Source: Kofleriaceae bacterium
Lineage (GTDB): Bacteria; Myxococcota_A; Polyangia; Haliangiales; Haliangiaceae
Length of the DNA stretch: 40,349 nucleotides
Assembly (NCBI GenBank): GCA_013368795.1
Contig: JABFXX010000182.1
Span: 1-40,349 of the forward strand
Direction of reading: 5' to 3'
Shown: one piece after another, positions 16,684 to 25,444 of the stretch
Position numbering within the stretch: position 1 is the first letter of the stretch
How the letters are laid out: every line of letters starts with the position of its first letter
Notes under the pieces: generated by a model
What the model saw: the letters and a program-made list of their open reading frames with translations, nothing else
Told to the model about the DNA's origin: nothing
The model's database searches: none
Program-made: the position numbers and the translations under genes

Positions 16684-17672
16684 TGCCTCGCCTCGGCTAT
16701 CTCGGCGTCGGCTGGATCGGCCGGCACCGGATGGAGGCGATCGCACGGCACACCGGCGCCGAGGTCGTCGCGATCGCCGATCCGGACCGCAGGCGTCGCG
16801 AGACCGCGGTCGCGATCGCACCGAACGCGCAGTCGTGCGAGCACCTCGGCCAGCTGCTCGAGCTCGACCTCGACGGGATCGTGATCGCGACCCCGAGCGC
16901 GCTCCACGCCGAGCACAGCATCGCGGCCCTCGAGCGAGGCGTCGCGGTGTTCTGCCAGAAGCCGCTGGGTCGGTCGGCCGTCGAGGCGCGACGGATCGTC
17001 GATACCGCGCGCTCCGCCGATCGCCTGCTCGGCGTCGACCTGTCGTACCGGCACACGACCGCCGTGCAGAAGATGCGCGAGGTCATTCGCAGCGGCGGCG
17101 TCGGCCGTCCGTATGCGGTCGACCTCGTGTTCCACAACGCGTACGGGCCAGATGCGGAGTGGTTCTACAAGAAGGACGCGTCGGGCGGCGGTTGCGTCAT
17201 CGACCTCGGCGTGCACCTGGTCGATCTCGCGCTATGGCTGTTCGACTACCGCACCGTCGTCCAGGTCGACAGCATGCTGCACGCGGGCGGCCGGCCGCTC
17301 GTCGTTGGCTCCGACAAGGTCGAGGACTACGCGAGCGTGCAGCTGCAGCTCGACGGTGGCATCTCGGTCAGGCTCGCGTGCTCGTGGCGGATCTCCGCCG
17401 GACGCGACGCGGTGATCGAGGCGTCGATCTACGGCACCGCGGGTGGCGTCGCGCTGCACAACGTCAACGGCTCGTTCTACGACTTCATCGCCGAGCGCTT
17501 CATCGGCACGAGCCGCGAGCGCATCGCGAGCCCGCCCGACGACTGGGGTGGACGTGCCGCGATCGCGTGGGTGCGCCAGCTCGCGCGCGAGCCGCGCTTC
17601 GACCCCGAGGCCGAGCGTCTCGTCCAGCTCGCCGGCGTGCTCGACCGGATCTACGACGGAGGTAGCCATTGA
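16683..17672 (+). CDS. Gfo/Idh/MocA-family oxidoreductase
   Basis: The protein is 329 residues, starting at the ATG that overlaps the previous TGA. The N-terminal Rossmann domain opens YLGVGWIGRHRMEAI, and the C-terminal alpha/beta domain contains GGGCVIDLGVHLVDLALW with the family's Asp and His. The usual E-K-P motif reads Q-K-P (VFCQKPLG); the Lys is kept, so activity is plausible. Members oxidise or reduce sugars, nucleotide sugars or inositols with NAD(P). The pairing with the MDR enzyme suggests a linked redox step in making the donor sugar. The stop overlaps the TTG start of the next gene. Confidence 0.9.
   Translation: MPRLGYLGVGWIGRHRMEAIARHTGAEVVAIADPDRRRRETAVAIAPNAQSCEHLGQLLELDLDGIVIATPSALHAEHSIAALERGVAVFCQKPLGRSAVEARRIVDTARSADRLLGVDLSYRHTTAVQKMREVIRSGGVGRPYAVDLVFHNAYGPDAEWFYKKDASGGGCVIDLGVHLVDLALWLFDYRTVVQVDSMLHAGGRPLVVGSDKVEDYASVQLQLDGGISVRLACSWRISAGRDAVIEASIYGTAGGVALHNVNGSFYDFIAERFIGTSRERIASPPDDWGGRAAIAWVRQLAREPRFDPEAERLVQLAGVLDRIYDGGSH
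17658..17663 (+). promoter_or_regulatory. Ribosome binding site supporting a TTG start
   Basis: GGAGGT lies 5 nt before TTG 17669 (TTGAGCCTG), which overlaps the previous stop TGA at 17670-17672. The strong site and the overlap favour TTG as the real start of the GT4 gene. Confidence 0.75.
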
Positions 17673-18760
17673 GCCTGCGCGTACTCATGACGGCCGACAC
17701 CGTCGGCGGCGTGTGGACCTATACGTGCGAGCTCGTCAGGGCGCTCGCGCCGTTCGGCGTCGACGTCACGATCGCGACGATGGGGCGCGAGCCGACCACC
17801 GCGCAGCGGCGCGAGGCCGACGCGCTACCGAATGCGCGACTCGTCTCGAGCGAGTTCGCGCTCGAGTGGATGCGCGATCCGTGGCGCGACGTCGATAGCG
17901 CCGGCGAGTGGCTGTGCGGCGTCGCGCGGCACCTGCAACCCGACATCGTCCACGTGAACGGCTACGCACACGCGGGCCTGAGGTTCGACGCGCCCGTCGT
18001 GTGCGTCGCGCACTCGTGCGTGTGCTCGTGGCATCGCGCGGTGCGAGGCCAGGCGGCGCCGGCCGAGTGGAACGAGTATCGCCGTCGCGTCACGATGGGC
18101 CTCTTCTCCGCGGACCGCGTCGTCGCGCCAACCCACGCGCTCGCGCGAATGGTGAAGGCCGAGTACGGCGCCGAGCTCGACATCCGCGTGATCGCGAACG
18201 GCCGCGATCCGGATCTGTGGACGACGGGGCCGAAGGAGCCGTTCGTGCTGTCGGCGGGCAGGCTGTGGGATGAAGCGAAGGGGCTGCAGATGCTCGACGC
18301 GGCGGCGGCGCGCGTGTCGTGGCCGATCTACGTCGCCGGTCCCACCGAAGGTCCGCGCGGCTTCGACTGCATCTCGACCGGCGGCGTCGCGATGCTCGGC
18401 GAGCTCGATCGCGAGTCGCTCGCCGGCTGGATGAGCCGCGCCGCGATCTATGCGCTGCCAGCACGCTACGAGCCGTTCGGGCTGTCGGTTGTCGAGGCCG
18501 CGCTGTCGGGCTGCGCGCTCGTGCTCGGCCGCATCGACTCGCTTCACGAGGTCTGGGGCGACTGTGCCGTCTACGTCCGCACCGACGAGCCGGACGCGCT
18601 CGCCGCCGCACTCGACACGCTCGCGCAGGATCCTCTGCGCCGGCGCACGCTCGCCGCCGCCGCCAGAGCGCGCGCGCTGCAGCTCACGCCGGCACGCATG
18701 GCGACGTCGTACCACGCGCTCTACACCGAGCTGCTCGGCGCAGCGACGGAGGTCGCGTGA
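17669..18760 (+). CDS. GT4-type (GT-B fold) glycosyltransferase
   Basis: This 363-residue protein begins at TTG. The N-terminal domain opens RVLMTADTVGGVWTYTCELV, like many GT4 enzymes, and the C-terminal donor domain has the E-x7-E motif in YEPFGLSVVEAALSGCALV. The order of acceptor then donor domain and the length are normal for retaining GT-B glycosyltransferases. It is the first of the glycosyltransferases in the coupled operon and has no membrane anchor, so it acts in the cytoplasm. The stop overlaps the GTG start of the next gene. Donor and acceptor are unknown. Confidence 0.9.
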   Translation: MSLRVLMTADTVGGVWTYTCELVRALAPFGVDVTIATMGREPTTAQRREADALPNARLVSSEFALEWMRDPWRDVDSAGEWLCGVARHLQPDIVHVNGYAHAGLRFDAPVVCVAHSCVCSWHRAVRGQAAPAEWNEYRRRVTMGLFSADRVVAPTHALARMVKAEYGAELDIRVIANGRDPDLWTTGPKEPFVLSAGRLWDEAKGLQMLDAAAARVSWPIYVAGPTEGPRGFDCISTGGVAMLGELDRESLAGWMSRAAIYALPARYEPFGLSVVEAALSGCALVLGRIDSLHEVWGDCAVYVRTDEPDALAAALDTLAQDPLRRRTLAAAARARALQLTPARMATSYHALYTELLGAATEVA

Positions 18761-19842
18761 AGTTCGCGCTGTTCTATCACTCGCTGATCTCGGACTGGAA
18801 TCACGGCAACGCCCACTTCCTGCGCGGTGTCGTGCTCGAGCTGCTCGCGCGCGGCCACCAGGTCACCGTGTACGAGCCCCGCGACGCGTGGAGCGTCGAG
18901 AACCTCGTCCGCGATCACGGCGCGGCCGCGCTCGTCGCATTTCACTCGGTCTATCGCGGGCTCGACAGCCGCCGCTACGGTGCCGAGCTCGATCTCGACG
19001 CCGCGCTCGACGGCGTCGACGTCGCGATCGTCCACGAGTGGAACGAGCCGAAGCTCGTCGCGAGGATCGGCGTGCATCGCGCGCGCTCGCGGTCGTACTC
19101 GCTGCTGTTTCACGACACGCACCATCGCTCGGTCACTGCGCCCGCAGAGATGGCGGCATACGATCTGTCCAACTACGACGGCGTGCTCGCATTCGGCTCG
19201 GTGATCCGCGACCTGTATCGCGATCACGGCTGGCACGCTCGCGCCTGGACCTGGCACGAGGCCGCCGACACGCGGACGTTCTTCCCGCATCCGTCGACGA
19301 CGCGCGACGGTGACCTCGTGTGGGTCGGCAACTGGGGCGACGACGAGCGCTCGGCCGAGCTGCGCGCGATGCTGATCGATCCGGTCGCGTCGCTTCGCCT
19401 GCGCGCGCGCGTCCACGGTGTTCGCTATCCCGATCACGCGCGGACCGCGCTCGAGGCGGCCGGGATCACGTACGCGGGCTGGTTGCCGAACTTCCACGTC
19501 CCCGCGGTGTTCGCGCGTCACGCGGTGACCGTGCACGTGCCGCGGCGGCCCTACGTCGAGAAGCTGCCCGGGATTCCGACGATCCGGCCGTTCGAGGCGC
19601 TCGCGTGCGGGATCCCTCTGGTGTCGACGCCGTGGCACGACACCGAGGGCCTGTTCACGGCAGGCAAGGACTACCTCGTCGCGCGCGACTCGGCGGAGAT
19701 GAAGGAGCAGCTGCGGCTATTGCTCCACGACCGCGGTGTCGCGCTCGCGCTCGCACGTCACGGCCGCGAGACGATCCTCGCACGTCACACCTGCGCCCAT
19801 CGCGTCGACGAGCTGATGGGAATCCTGAAGGAGCTGACATGA
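18757..19842 (+). CDS. CgeB-like glycosyltransferase
   Basis: This 361-residue protein starts at GTG 18757 (GTGA overlap), with GGAGGT 3 nt upstream. It opens MKFALFYHSLISDWNHGNAH, and its C-terminal donor region IRPFEALACGIPLVSTPWHD followed by a conserved HTCAHRVDEL near the end matches the CgeB/Glyco_trans_1_2 type of GT-B enzymes. CgeB itself takes part in spore-crust glycosylation in Bacillus, which is only a family precedent. It shares the short N-terminal pattern (x-W-N-H/G-N/G-A, then ARGHxVTxYEP) with the fused modules encoded next, so these genes look related by duplication. Confidence 0.85.
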   Translation: MKFALFYHSLISDWNHGNAHFLRGVVLELLARGHQVTVYEPRDAWSVENLVRDHGAAALVAFHSVYRGLDSRRYGAELDLDAALDGVDVAIVHEWNEPKLVARIGVHRARSRSYSLLFHDTHHRSVTAPAEMAAYDLSNYDGVLAFGSVIRDLYRDHGWHARAWTWHEAADTRTFFPHPSTTRDGDLVWVGNWGDDERSAELRAMLIDPVASLRLRARVHGVRYPDHARTALEAAGITYAGWLPNFHVPAVFARHAVTVHVPRRPYVEKLPGIPTIRPFEALACGIPLVSTPWHDTEGLFTAGKDYLVARDSAEMKEQLRLLLHDRGVALALARHGRETILARHTCAHRVDELMGILKELT

Positions 19843-21983
19843 AGATCGCGTTCTTCGCTTCGAGCCTCGTGTCGGCGTACTGGAATGGCGCGGCGACGTA
19901 CTACCGCGGCATCGTGCGCGCGCTCGCGGACCGCGGGCATCGCGTCACGTTCTACGAGCCCGACGCGTACGATCGCCAGAAGCATCGCGATATCGCCGAT
20001 CCGCCGTGGGCGACCGTCGTCGTGTATCCGCCGACCGTCGAGGCGGTCCACCAGATGCTCGATCGCGCGAAGGGCGCTGACCTCGTCGTCAAGGCGAGCG
20101 GCGTCGGCGTCCACGACGCGCTGCTCGAGCGCGCGGTGCTCGACCTGCAGTCGCCTCGCACGCTCGTCGCGTTCTGGGACGTCGACGCGCCGGCGACGCT
20201 CGATCGCGTCGGCGCCGATCCGACGGATCCGTTCGGCTCGCTGATCCCTCGCTACGACCTCGTGTTCACCTACGGTGGCGGACCGCCGGTCGTGAAGGCA
20301 TACGAGCGGCTCGGCGCGCGGAGGTGCGTGCCGATCTACAACGCGCTCGATCCCGAGACGCATCACCCGGTCGCGCCCGATCTGCGGTTCCGCGCATCGC
20401 TCGGGTTCCTCGGCAACCGTCTGCCGGATCGCGAGGCGCGCGTCGACGAGTTCTTCCTCGGTGCGGCCGAGTCGCTTCCCGATCACACGTTCCTGCTCGG
20501 CGGAGCCGGCTGGGACGACAAGCAGCTCCCGCCGAACGTCGACTACGTCGGCCACGTCTACACGCGCGACCACAACGCATTCAACATCTCGCCGGTCGCC
20601 GTGCTGAACATCAGCCGCGACTCGATGGCGAGCTACGGCTACTCGCCGGCGACGCGCGTGTTCGAGGCCGCCGGTGCGGGCGCTTGCCTCATCACCGACG
20701 CGTGGGTCGGCATCGAGCAGTTCCTCGAGCCAGGTCGCGAGGTGCTCGTCGCCGAGCGTGGCGAGGAGGTCGCCCGCCACATCGCGACGATCTCGCCGCA
20801 ACGTGCGAAGGAGATCGGCGACCGCGCCTACGCACGCATGCTGCGCGAGCACACCTATGCGCATCGCGCGCTCGACGTCGAGGCTGCACTCGGGGTCACG
20901 TCGCGCCACGCGCAGACGAGACCGAAGTCGGTCGTCGTGCTCGGCCTGTCGATCACGTCGTCGTGGGGCAACGGTCACGCGACGACATATCGAGGGCTCG
21001 TGCGCGCGCTGGCGGCGCGAGGTCACGAGGTGCACTTCCTCGAGCGCGACGTGCCGTGGTACGCGGACAACCGCGACCTGCCGCAGCCGGCGTACTGCCG
21101 GACGTCGATCTATCGCTCGCTGTCCGAGTTGCGCGACCGCTTCACCTCGCTCGTCCGCGACGCCAGCGTCGTCATCGTCGGGTCGTATGTCCCAGAGGGC
21201 ATCGAGGTCGGCGACTGGGTCCTCGACAACGCGCGCGGCATCACCGCGTTCTACGACATCGACACCCCGGTGACGCTCGCGAGCCTGACCGCCGGCTCCT
21301 GCGCCTACCTCGCACCCGAGCACGTGCGTCGCTATCGGCTCTACCTGTCGTTCACCGGTGGCCCGACGCTCGATCGGATCGAGCGCGACTTCGGCTCGCC
21401 TCACGCGAGGGCGCTGTATTGCTCGGTCGACCCCGAGCTCTACGCGCCCGACCCCCAGACGCAACGCTGGGACCTCGCGTACATGGGCACGTACAGCGAC
21501 GATCGCCAGCCGATCGTCCAGCGCCTGCTCGTCGAGCCTGCGAAGCGCTCGCCGTCGCGCCACTTCGTCGTCGCCGGGCCGCAGTATCCCGAGCACCTCG
21601 AGTGGCCGGCGAACGTCGAGCGCATCGAGCACCTCGGGCCCGATCACCATCGCGCGTTCTACAACCGCGCCGCGTTCGCGCTCAACGTCACGCGCCGCGA
21701 GATGACGGACTGCGGCTGGTCGCCGAGCGTGCGCCTGTTCGAGGCCGCGGCATGCGGTGTGCCGATCATCAGCGACACGTGGCGAGGCCTCGATCAGCTG
21801 TTCGAGCCCGACCGCGAGATCTTGCTCGCGCGCGACACCGAGGACGTGATGCGCTACCTGAGCGACATCTCCGACGACAAGCGTCGCGAGATCGGCAGGC
21901 GAGGGCGGGCGCGCGTGCTCGCCGAGCACACGCCGGCGCATCGCGTCGGCGAGCTCGAGCGCTATCTCGACGAGGTTCACTGA
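19839..21983 (+). CDS. Fusion of two CgeB-like glycosyltransferases
   Basis: At 714 residues this is twice the usual length. Module 1 (about 1-350) opens MKIAFFASSLVSAYWNGAAT and ends with HTYAHRALDVEAAL. Module 2 (about 363-714) restarts with KSVVVLGLSITSSWGNGHAT and ends with HTPAHRVGELERYL. Each has its own donor motif (RVFEAAGAGACLITDAWVGI; RLFEAAACGVPIISDTWRGL). Module 2 is much closer to the separate protein at 24380-25444 than to module 1. A fused pair could add two successive sugars or one module could be structural. GAAGGAG sits 5 nt before the ATG at 19839, which overlaps the previous stop; the end shares TGATG with the methyltransferase gene. Confidence 0.88.
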   Translation: MKIAFFASSLVSAYWNGAATYYRGIVRALADRGHRVTFYEPDAYDRQKHRDIADPPWATVVVYPPTVEAVHQMLDRAKGADLVVKASGVGVHDALLERAVLDLQSPRTLVAFWDVDAPATLDRVGADPTDPFGSLIPRYDLVFTYGGGPPVVKAYERLGARRCVPIYNALDPETHHPVAPDLRFRASLGFLGNRLPDREARVDEFFLGAAESLPDHTFLLGGAGWDDKQLPPNVDYVGHVYTRDHNAFNISPVAVLNISRDSMASYGYSPATRVFEAAGAGACLITDAWVGIEQFLEPGREVLVAERGEEVARHIATISPQRAKEIGDRAYARMLREHTYAHRALDVEAALGVTSRHAQTRPKSVVVLGLSITSSWGNGHATTYRGLVRALAARGHEVHFLERDVPWYADNRDLPQPAYCRTSIYRSLSELRDRFTSLVRDASVVIVGSYVPEGIEVGDWVLDNARGITAFYDIDTPVTLASLTAGSCAYLAPEHVRRYRLYLSFTGGPTLDRIERDFGSPHARALYCSVDPELYAPDPQTQRWDLAYMGTYSDDRQPIVQRLLVEPAKRSPSRHFVVAGPQYPEHLEWPANVERIEHLGPDHHRAFYNRAAFALNVTRREMTDCGWSPSVRLFEAAACGVPIISDTWRGLDQLFEPDREILLARDTEDVMRYLSDISDDKRREIGRRGRARVLAEHTPAHRVGELERYLDEVH

Positions 21984-22717
21984 TGCAGAGCTCGCTCGAG
22001 GCAAGGATCCGCGAGCTCGGGCCGTGGTTTCACAACCTGACGCTCGACGGGATCGAGACCGCGCCCGACCACTTCCTCGGCGACTACCCACGCACCAAGT
22101 TCGCGCGCTTTGCGTCGGCGTTGCCGGCCGATCTCGCGGGTAAGTCCGTGCTCGATATCGGCTGCAACGCCGGCTTCTATGCGTTCGAGATGAAGAAGCG
22201 TGGCGCGGGGCGCGTCGTCGCCGTCGACTCCGATCCTCGGTATCTCGCCCAGGCGAGGCTCGCGGCCGACGTGCTCGGTCACGACATCGAGCTGCGCGAG
22301 CTCGACGTCTATCGCGTCGCCGAGCTCGGCGAGCGCTTCGATCTCGTGATCTTCATGGGCGTGCTCTACCACCTGCGCCATCCGCTGCTCGCGCTCGACC
22401 TCCTGCATGACCACGTCGCGCGCGACCTGTTGTTGTTCCAGTCGATGCTGCGCGGCCCCGAGCCGGTCGCGGTCGCCGGCGACTATCCGTTCGAGGAGAC
22501 CGACGTGTTCGAGCGCCCCGGTCACCCCGCCATGTACTTCGTCGAGAAGTGTTACGCCGGTGACTGGACGAACTGGTGGATTCCGAATCGCGCGTGCGTC
22601 GAGGGCATGCTGCGCAGCGCGGGCTTCGCGATCGAGACGCGCGCCGAGGACGAGGTCTACCTGTGCCGCCACACGGCGCGGCGCTCGATCGAGTCCGACG
22701 CGGAGGTCGTGCCGTGA
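21983..22717 (+). CDS. SAM-dependent methyltransferase, CmoB-like / TIGR04290-type
   Basis: This 244-residue class I methyltransferase has the SAM motif VLDIGCNAGFYAFEMKKRG at about residue 54, an acidic VVAVDSD, and LVIFMGVLYHLRHPL, a run seen in CmoB-like enzymes. The C-terminal part includes MYFVEKCYAGDWTNWWIPN, which I associate from memory with a methyltransferase family (TIGR04290) found in sugar-biosynthesis neighbourhoods like this one; that needs an HMM search. The likely acceptor is a sugar or glycoside made by the operon. It is coupled to both neighbours by stop/start overlaps. Confidence 0.85.
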   Translation: MQSSLEARIRELGPWFHNLTLDGIETAPDHFLGDYPRTKFARFASALPADLAGKSVLDIGCNAGFYAFEMKKRGAGRVVAVDSDPRYLAQARLAADVLGHDIELRELDVYRVAELGERFDLVIFMGVLYHLRHPLLALDLLHDHVARDLLLFQSMLRGPEPVAVAGDYPFEETDVFERPGHPAMYFVEKCYAGDWTNWWIPNRACVEGMLRSAGFAIETRAEDEVYLCRHTARRSIESDAEVVP

Positions 22718-23601
22718 TCGAAGCAGTGATGATCTGGAACGAGCCGAACAACAAGTCGCACTGGGACTTCCAGCTCGATCCCGACTGGAGCCGCTTCGCG
22801 ACGATGGCAACGCTCGCCGCGCGGGCGGTCCACGCCGAGAATGCCGGCCTGCCGCGCGTCCTCGGGGGCATCTCGCCGATCGACCCGGGCTTCATCAAGA
22901 ACATGGAAGGTCAGGGCGTGCTCGATCACGTCGAGGCCGTCGCGGTGCACGGCTTCCCGCTTGACTGGAACCACTGGCAGCTCGACGAGTGGCCGGCGAA
23001 GCTCGCCGAGGTCCAGGCCGTCACGAAGCTCCCGGTCTGGATCAGCGAGGTCGGCGTCTCGACGTTCGGGGCCGACTGGGTGCAAGCACACGGCCTCGCG
23101 CGCACGATCGAGCTGATCCGAGGGCTCTCGCCGCGCATCCACTGGTACAGCCTGCTCGATCTGCCTCGCGCATGGCCGGCGACAACGCGGCATCGCGAGG
23201 CCGAGGGCTCGTCGTACTACCGGCACTTCTACATGGGCGTGATCCGCGAGGACGGCACGCCGAAGCCATCCGCGCGCGTACTCGCCGATCACACCGACGA
23301 GGTCGGCGTGTGCCAGTGGTTCCACTTCGAGGACCATCGCCTCGACACCGCGGTGAAGTGGCTCGAGGAGATGCGCGTCAAGAAGCTGCGCACCGGCCTG
23401 TCGTGGTCCGACTACGCGCGACCGGGCCGCGAGGCCTGGTTCGATCGCCAGATGAAGGCGCTCGAGCCGTTCGATGTCACCGTGACGTTCTGCTTCACGC
23501 CCGAGGACGCCGGCATCGAGCCTCACTACACGAGTCCTCCTCGCCATCCCGAGGAGTACGCCGAGTTCTGTGCAGCGATGGTGCGGCGCTACGCGTGCTG
23601 A
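22714..23601 (+). CDS. Clan GH-A glycosidase-like protein, apparently circularly permuted
   Basis: This 295-residue protein starts at GTG 22714, with GGAGGT 6 nt upstream. The start cannot move much upstream because that region encodes the methyltransferase. It opens MIEAVMIWNEPNN, so the acid/base Glu10 of clan GH-A lies almost at the N-terminus; the nucleophile is Glu112 in WISEVGVSTFG, about 100 residues later as usual between strands 4 and 7. After strand 8 the chain continues with QWFHFEDHRL, KKLRTGLSW and FDVTVTFCFTP, resembling strands 1-3, and ends with EEYAEFCAAMVRRYAC, the helix that normally precedes strand 4. No signal peptide is present, so it acts in the cytoplasm, perhaps in trimming or transglycosylation. 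Confidence 0.82.
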   Translation: MIEAVMIWNEPNNKSHWDFQLDPDWSRFATMATLAARAVHAENAGLPRVLGGISPIDPGFIKNMEGQGVLDHVEAVAVHGFPLDWNHWQLDEWPAKLAEVQAVTKLPVWISEVGVSTFGADWVQAHGLARTIELIRGLSPRIHWYSLLDLPRAWPATTRHREAEGSSYYRHFYMGVIREDGTPKPSARVLADHTDEVGVCQWFHFEDHRLDTAVKWLEEMRVKKLRTGLSWSDYARPGREAWFDRQMKALEPFDVTVTFCFTPEDAGIEPHYTSPPRHPEEYAEFCAAMVRRYAC

Positions 23602-24341
23602 AGGACGCCGGCGGGGATCCGGATCCGGCTCAGCCAGTGCCTGGCCGCATCGGACATCCTCGCGAGCGTGTACGCGACCTTCTTCGCGGTCTGCTCGGGA
23701 CCGAAGTACGCGAGATAGCCAGGGCTGTTGAGCGAGAAGAACGACAGCGCGTCGGCGTCGTTGACCAGCTGGACCGCATCGGAGGGGCCCGCACGCTCGT
23801 GCGTCTCGACGAGCCTGAATGCTTCGTCGGCGATCTCCTGCGGCACGCCGGCACCGTCGAAGATCTCGCGCGCGACCATCGCGCCGGCGCGTGCGTGCGC
23901 GTCCTTGAACGCCTGATAGTCGGCCGCGTGCTGTTCGATGCGCGTGTCGGCTTCGCTGACGAGTCGCTCGATATCGTGGAACAGCGTCGCCAGCTGCACC
24001 GCGGCGCTCGCCTGCGGATCGAGCCTGAGCGCCCACTGCCACGAATCGATCGCGTGATCGAGGTCGGCGAGGACGAGCGGCTTGCTCGTGTCGTGCCGTA
24101 CGCGATGTGCCGCGAGCGCCACGGTGAACCAGCTAACCTCGGTCGCCCCGTTGCGCTTCGGCACGAGACGCTGCGTGCGCAGCGCAACCTCCTCGACGAT
24201 CTCGGGCACGACGCACAGCGGCTCACCGCGTGCAGCGAGGAGGTCGACGTGGCGATCGAACGCCCAGAAGTCGAACGTGTCGGCGCGCCACGCCGCCGCC
24301 GTCAATGTCGCGTCCGCGGTCGCGATGATCTCGAGCGACAT
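23589..24341 (-). CDS. HD-domain-like predicted phosphohydrolase
   Basis: This 250-residue protein, encoded against the sugar operon, starts at ATG 24341 (MSLEIIATADATLT). The central region has LFHDIERLVS, a later H in FKDAHARAGAMVA, then VETHERAG and LVNDADALSFFS, fitting the spaced His/Asp metal ligands of the HD superfamily. The conserved-looking C-terminus (KKVAYTLARMSDAARHWL) is typical of a defined but, to me, unnamed family. Its 3' end overlaps the glycosidase gene by 13 bp, and its start is 38 bp from that of the glycosyltransferase at 24380. The position suggests a regulatory or nucleotide-hydrolysing role in the locus; this is inference. Confidence 0.75.
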   Translation of the reverse strand: MSLEIIATADATLTAAAWRADTFDFWAFDRHVDLLAARGEPLCVVPEIVEEVALRTQRLVPKRNGATEVSWFTVALAAHRVRHDTSKPLVLADLDHAIDSWQWALRLDPQASAAVQLATLFHDIERLVSEADTRIEQHAADYQAFKDAHARAGAMVAREIFDGAGVPQEIADEAFRLVETHERAGPSDAVQLVNDADALSFFSLNSPGYLAYFGPEQTAKKVAYTLARMSDAARHWLSRIRIPAGVLQHA

Positions 24342-24379
24342 GCGATCGCTTCTTACCGGATCGAGCCAGGGAGGCAACG
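24342..24379. promoter_or_regulatory. 38-bp divergent gap with a strong ribosome binding site
   Basis: The gap separates the HD-domain gene from the downstream glycosyltransferase gene. AGGGAGG (24368-24374) is 5 nt before ATG 24380. On the minus strand TAAGAA lies 8 nt before ATG 24341, a weak leaderless-type -10. Any plus-strand promoter must overlap the HD gene. Confidence 0.45.
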
Positions 24380-25444
24380 ATGCGAATCGTGATCTTCGGT
24401 CTCACGGTGAGCTCGTCGTGGGGAAACGGCCACGCGACGCTCTGGCGCAGCTTGATTCGCGCACTCGATCGCGAGGGACACGAGGTGGTGTTCTACGAAC
24501 GCGATGCCCCGTACTACGCAGCACACCGTGATTTGCCCGTGCTTCCCGGCGCCGCGAAGCTTCGCCTGTACGGCGCGTGGGAGGACATCCGCGGCGAGGC
24601 GCGCGCGACGATCCACGACTGCGACGCCGCGATCGTCACGTCGTACTGTCCCGACGGCCGCGCGGCGTGCGCGAGCGTGCTCGACGCGAAGACCGCGACG
24701 CGCGTGTTCTACGATCTCGACACGCCGGTGACGCTCGAGAAGCTCGAAGCCGGCAAGGACGTCCCGTACCTGCCGCCCCAGGGACTCGGCGACTTCGACC
24801 TCGTGCTCAGCTTCACCGGCGGCCGTGCGCTCGAGCTGCTCCGCGATCGACTCGGCGCTCGCGAGTGCGAGCCGCTGTACGGCAGCGTCGATCCCGACCA
24901 CCACAAGCCGGTTCCCACGGATCCGGCGTGGCGGGCGGCATGCTCGTATCTCGGCACGTGGTCGCACGATCGCCAGGACATGCTCGACGCGCTGTTCCTC
25001 GCGTCTGCCCGGCGACGGCCGGCGGAGACGTTCGTGCTCGGTGGCTCGCAATATCCCGATCACGTCGAGTGGCCGGCCAATGTTCGGCGCCACGATCACG
25101 TCCCACCGCCCGCGCACTCCGCGTTCTACTGCTCGAGCCCGGTGACGCTGAACGTGACGCGAACGCCGATGGCCCGGCTCGGCTACTGCCCATCGGGCCG
25201 GCTGTTCGAGGCGGCCGCGTGCGGCGTGCCCGTCATCACCGACAGCTGGCCGGGACTCGATACGTTCTTCACGCCCGAGGAGGAGATCCTGATCGCGACG
25301 ACGACCGACGATGCGCTCGCCGCACTCGGCCTGTCCGCCGAGGAGCTCGCCTCGATCGGCAAGCGCGCTCGTGAACGCACGCTCGACGAGCACTCGGGCA
25401 CGCAGCGCGCCCGCGAGCTGCTCTCCCTCATCACCGGAGCATGA
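24380..25444 (+). CDS. CgeB-like glycosyltransferase
   Basis: This 354-residue protein opens MRIVIFGLTVSSSWGNGHAT and is clearly a close paralog of module 2 of the 714-residue fusion: shared blocks include SWGNGHAT, RDLP, FYDLDTPVTLEKL/FYDIDTPVTLASL, SFTGG, YPDHVEWPANV/YPEHLEWPANV and RLFEAAACGVP. It has the GT-B donor motif RLFEAAACGVPVITDSW. It forms a two-gene operon with the nucleotidyltransferase (ATGA overlap). The close similarity suggests that the same donor or a similar acceptor is used. Confidence 0.87.
   Translation: MRIVIFGLTVSSSWGNGHATLWRSLIRALDREGHEVVFYERDAPYYAAHRDLPVLPGAAKLRLYGAWEDIRGEARATIHDCDAAIVTSYCPDGRAACASVLDAKTATRVFYDLDTPVTLEKLEAGKDVPYLPPQGLGDFDLVLSFTGGRALELLRDRLGARECEPLYGSVDPDHHKPVPTDPAWRAACSYLGTWSHDRQDMLDALFLASARRRPAETFVLGGSQYPDHVEWPANVRRHDHVPPPAHSAFYCSSPVTLNVTRTPMARLGYCPSGRLFEAAACGVPVITDSWPGLDTFFTPEEEILIATTTDDALAALGLSAEELASIGKRARERTLDEHSGTQRARELLSLITGA

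Noticed and set aside
13546..23601. The sugar cluster as a standard capsule or O-antigen locus
   Set aside because: No Wzx, Wzy, Wzz, ABC-2 exporter or initiating phosphoglycosyltransferase is present, so the usual export route is not encoded in the window.
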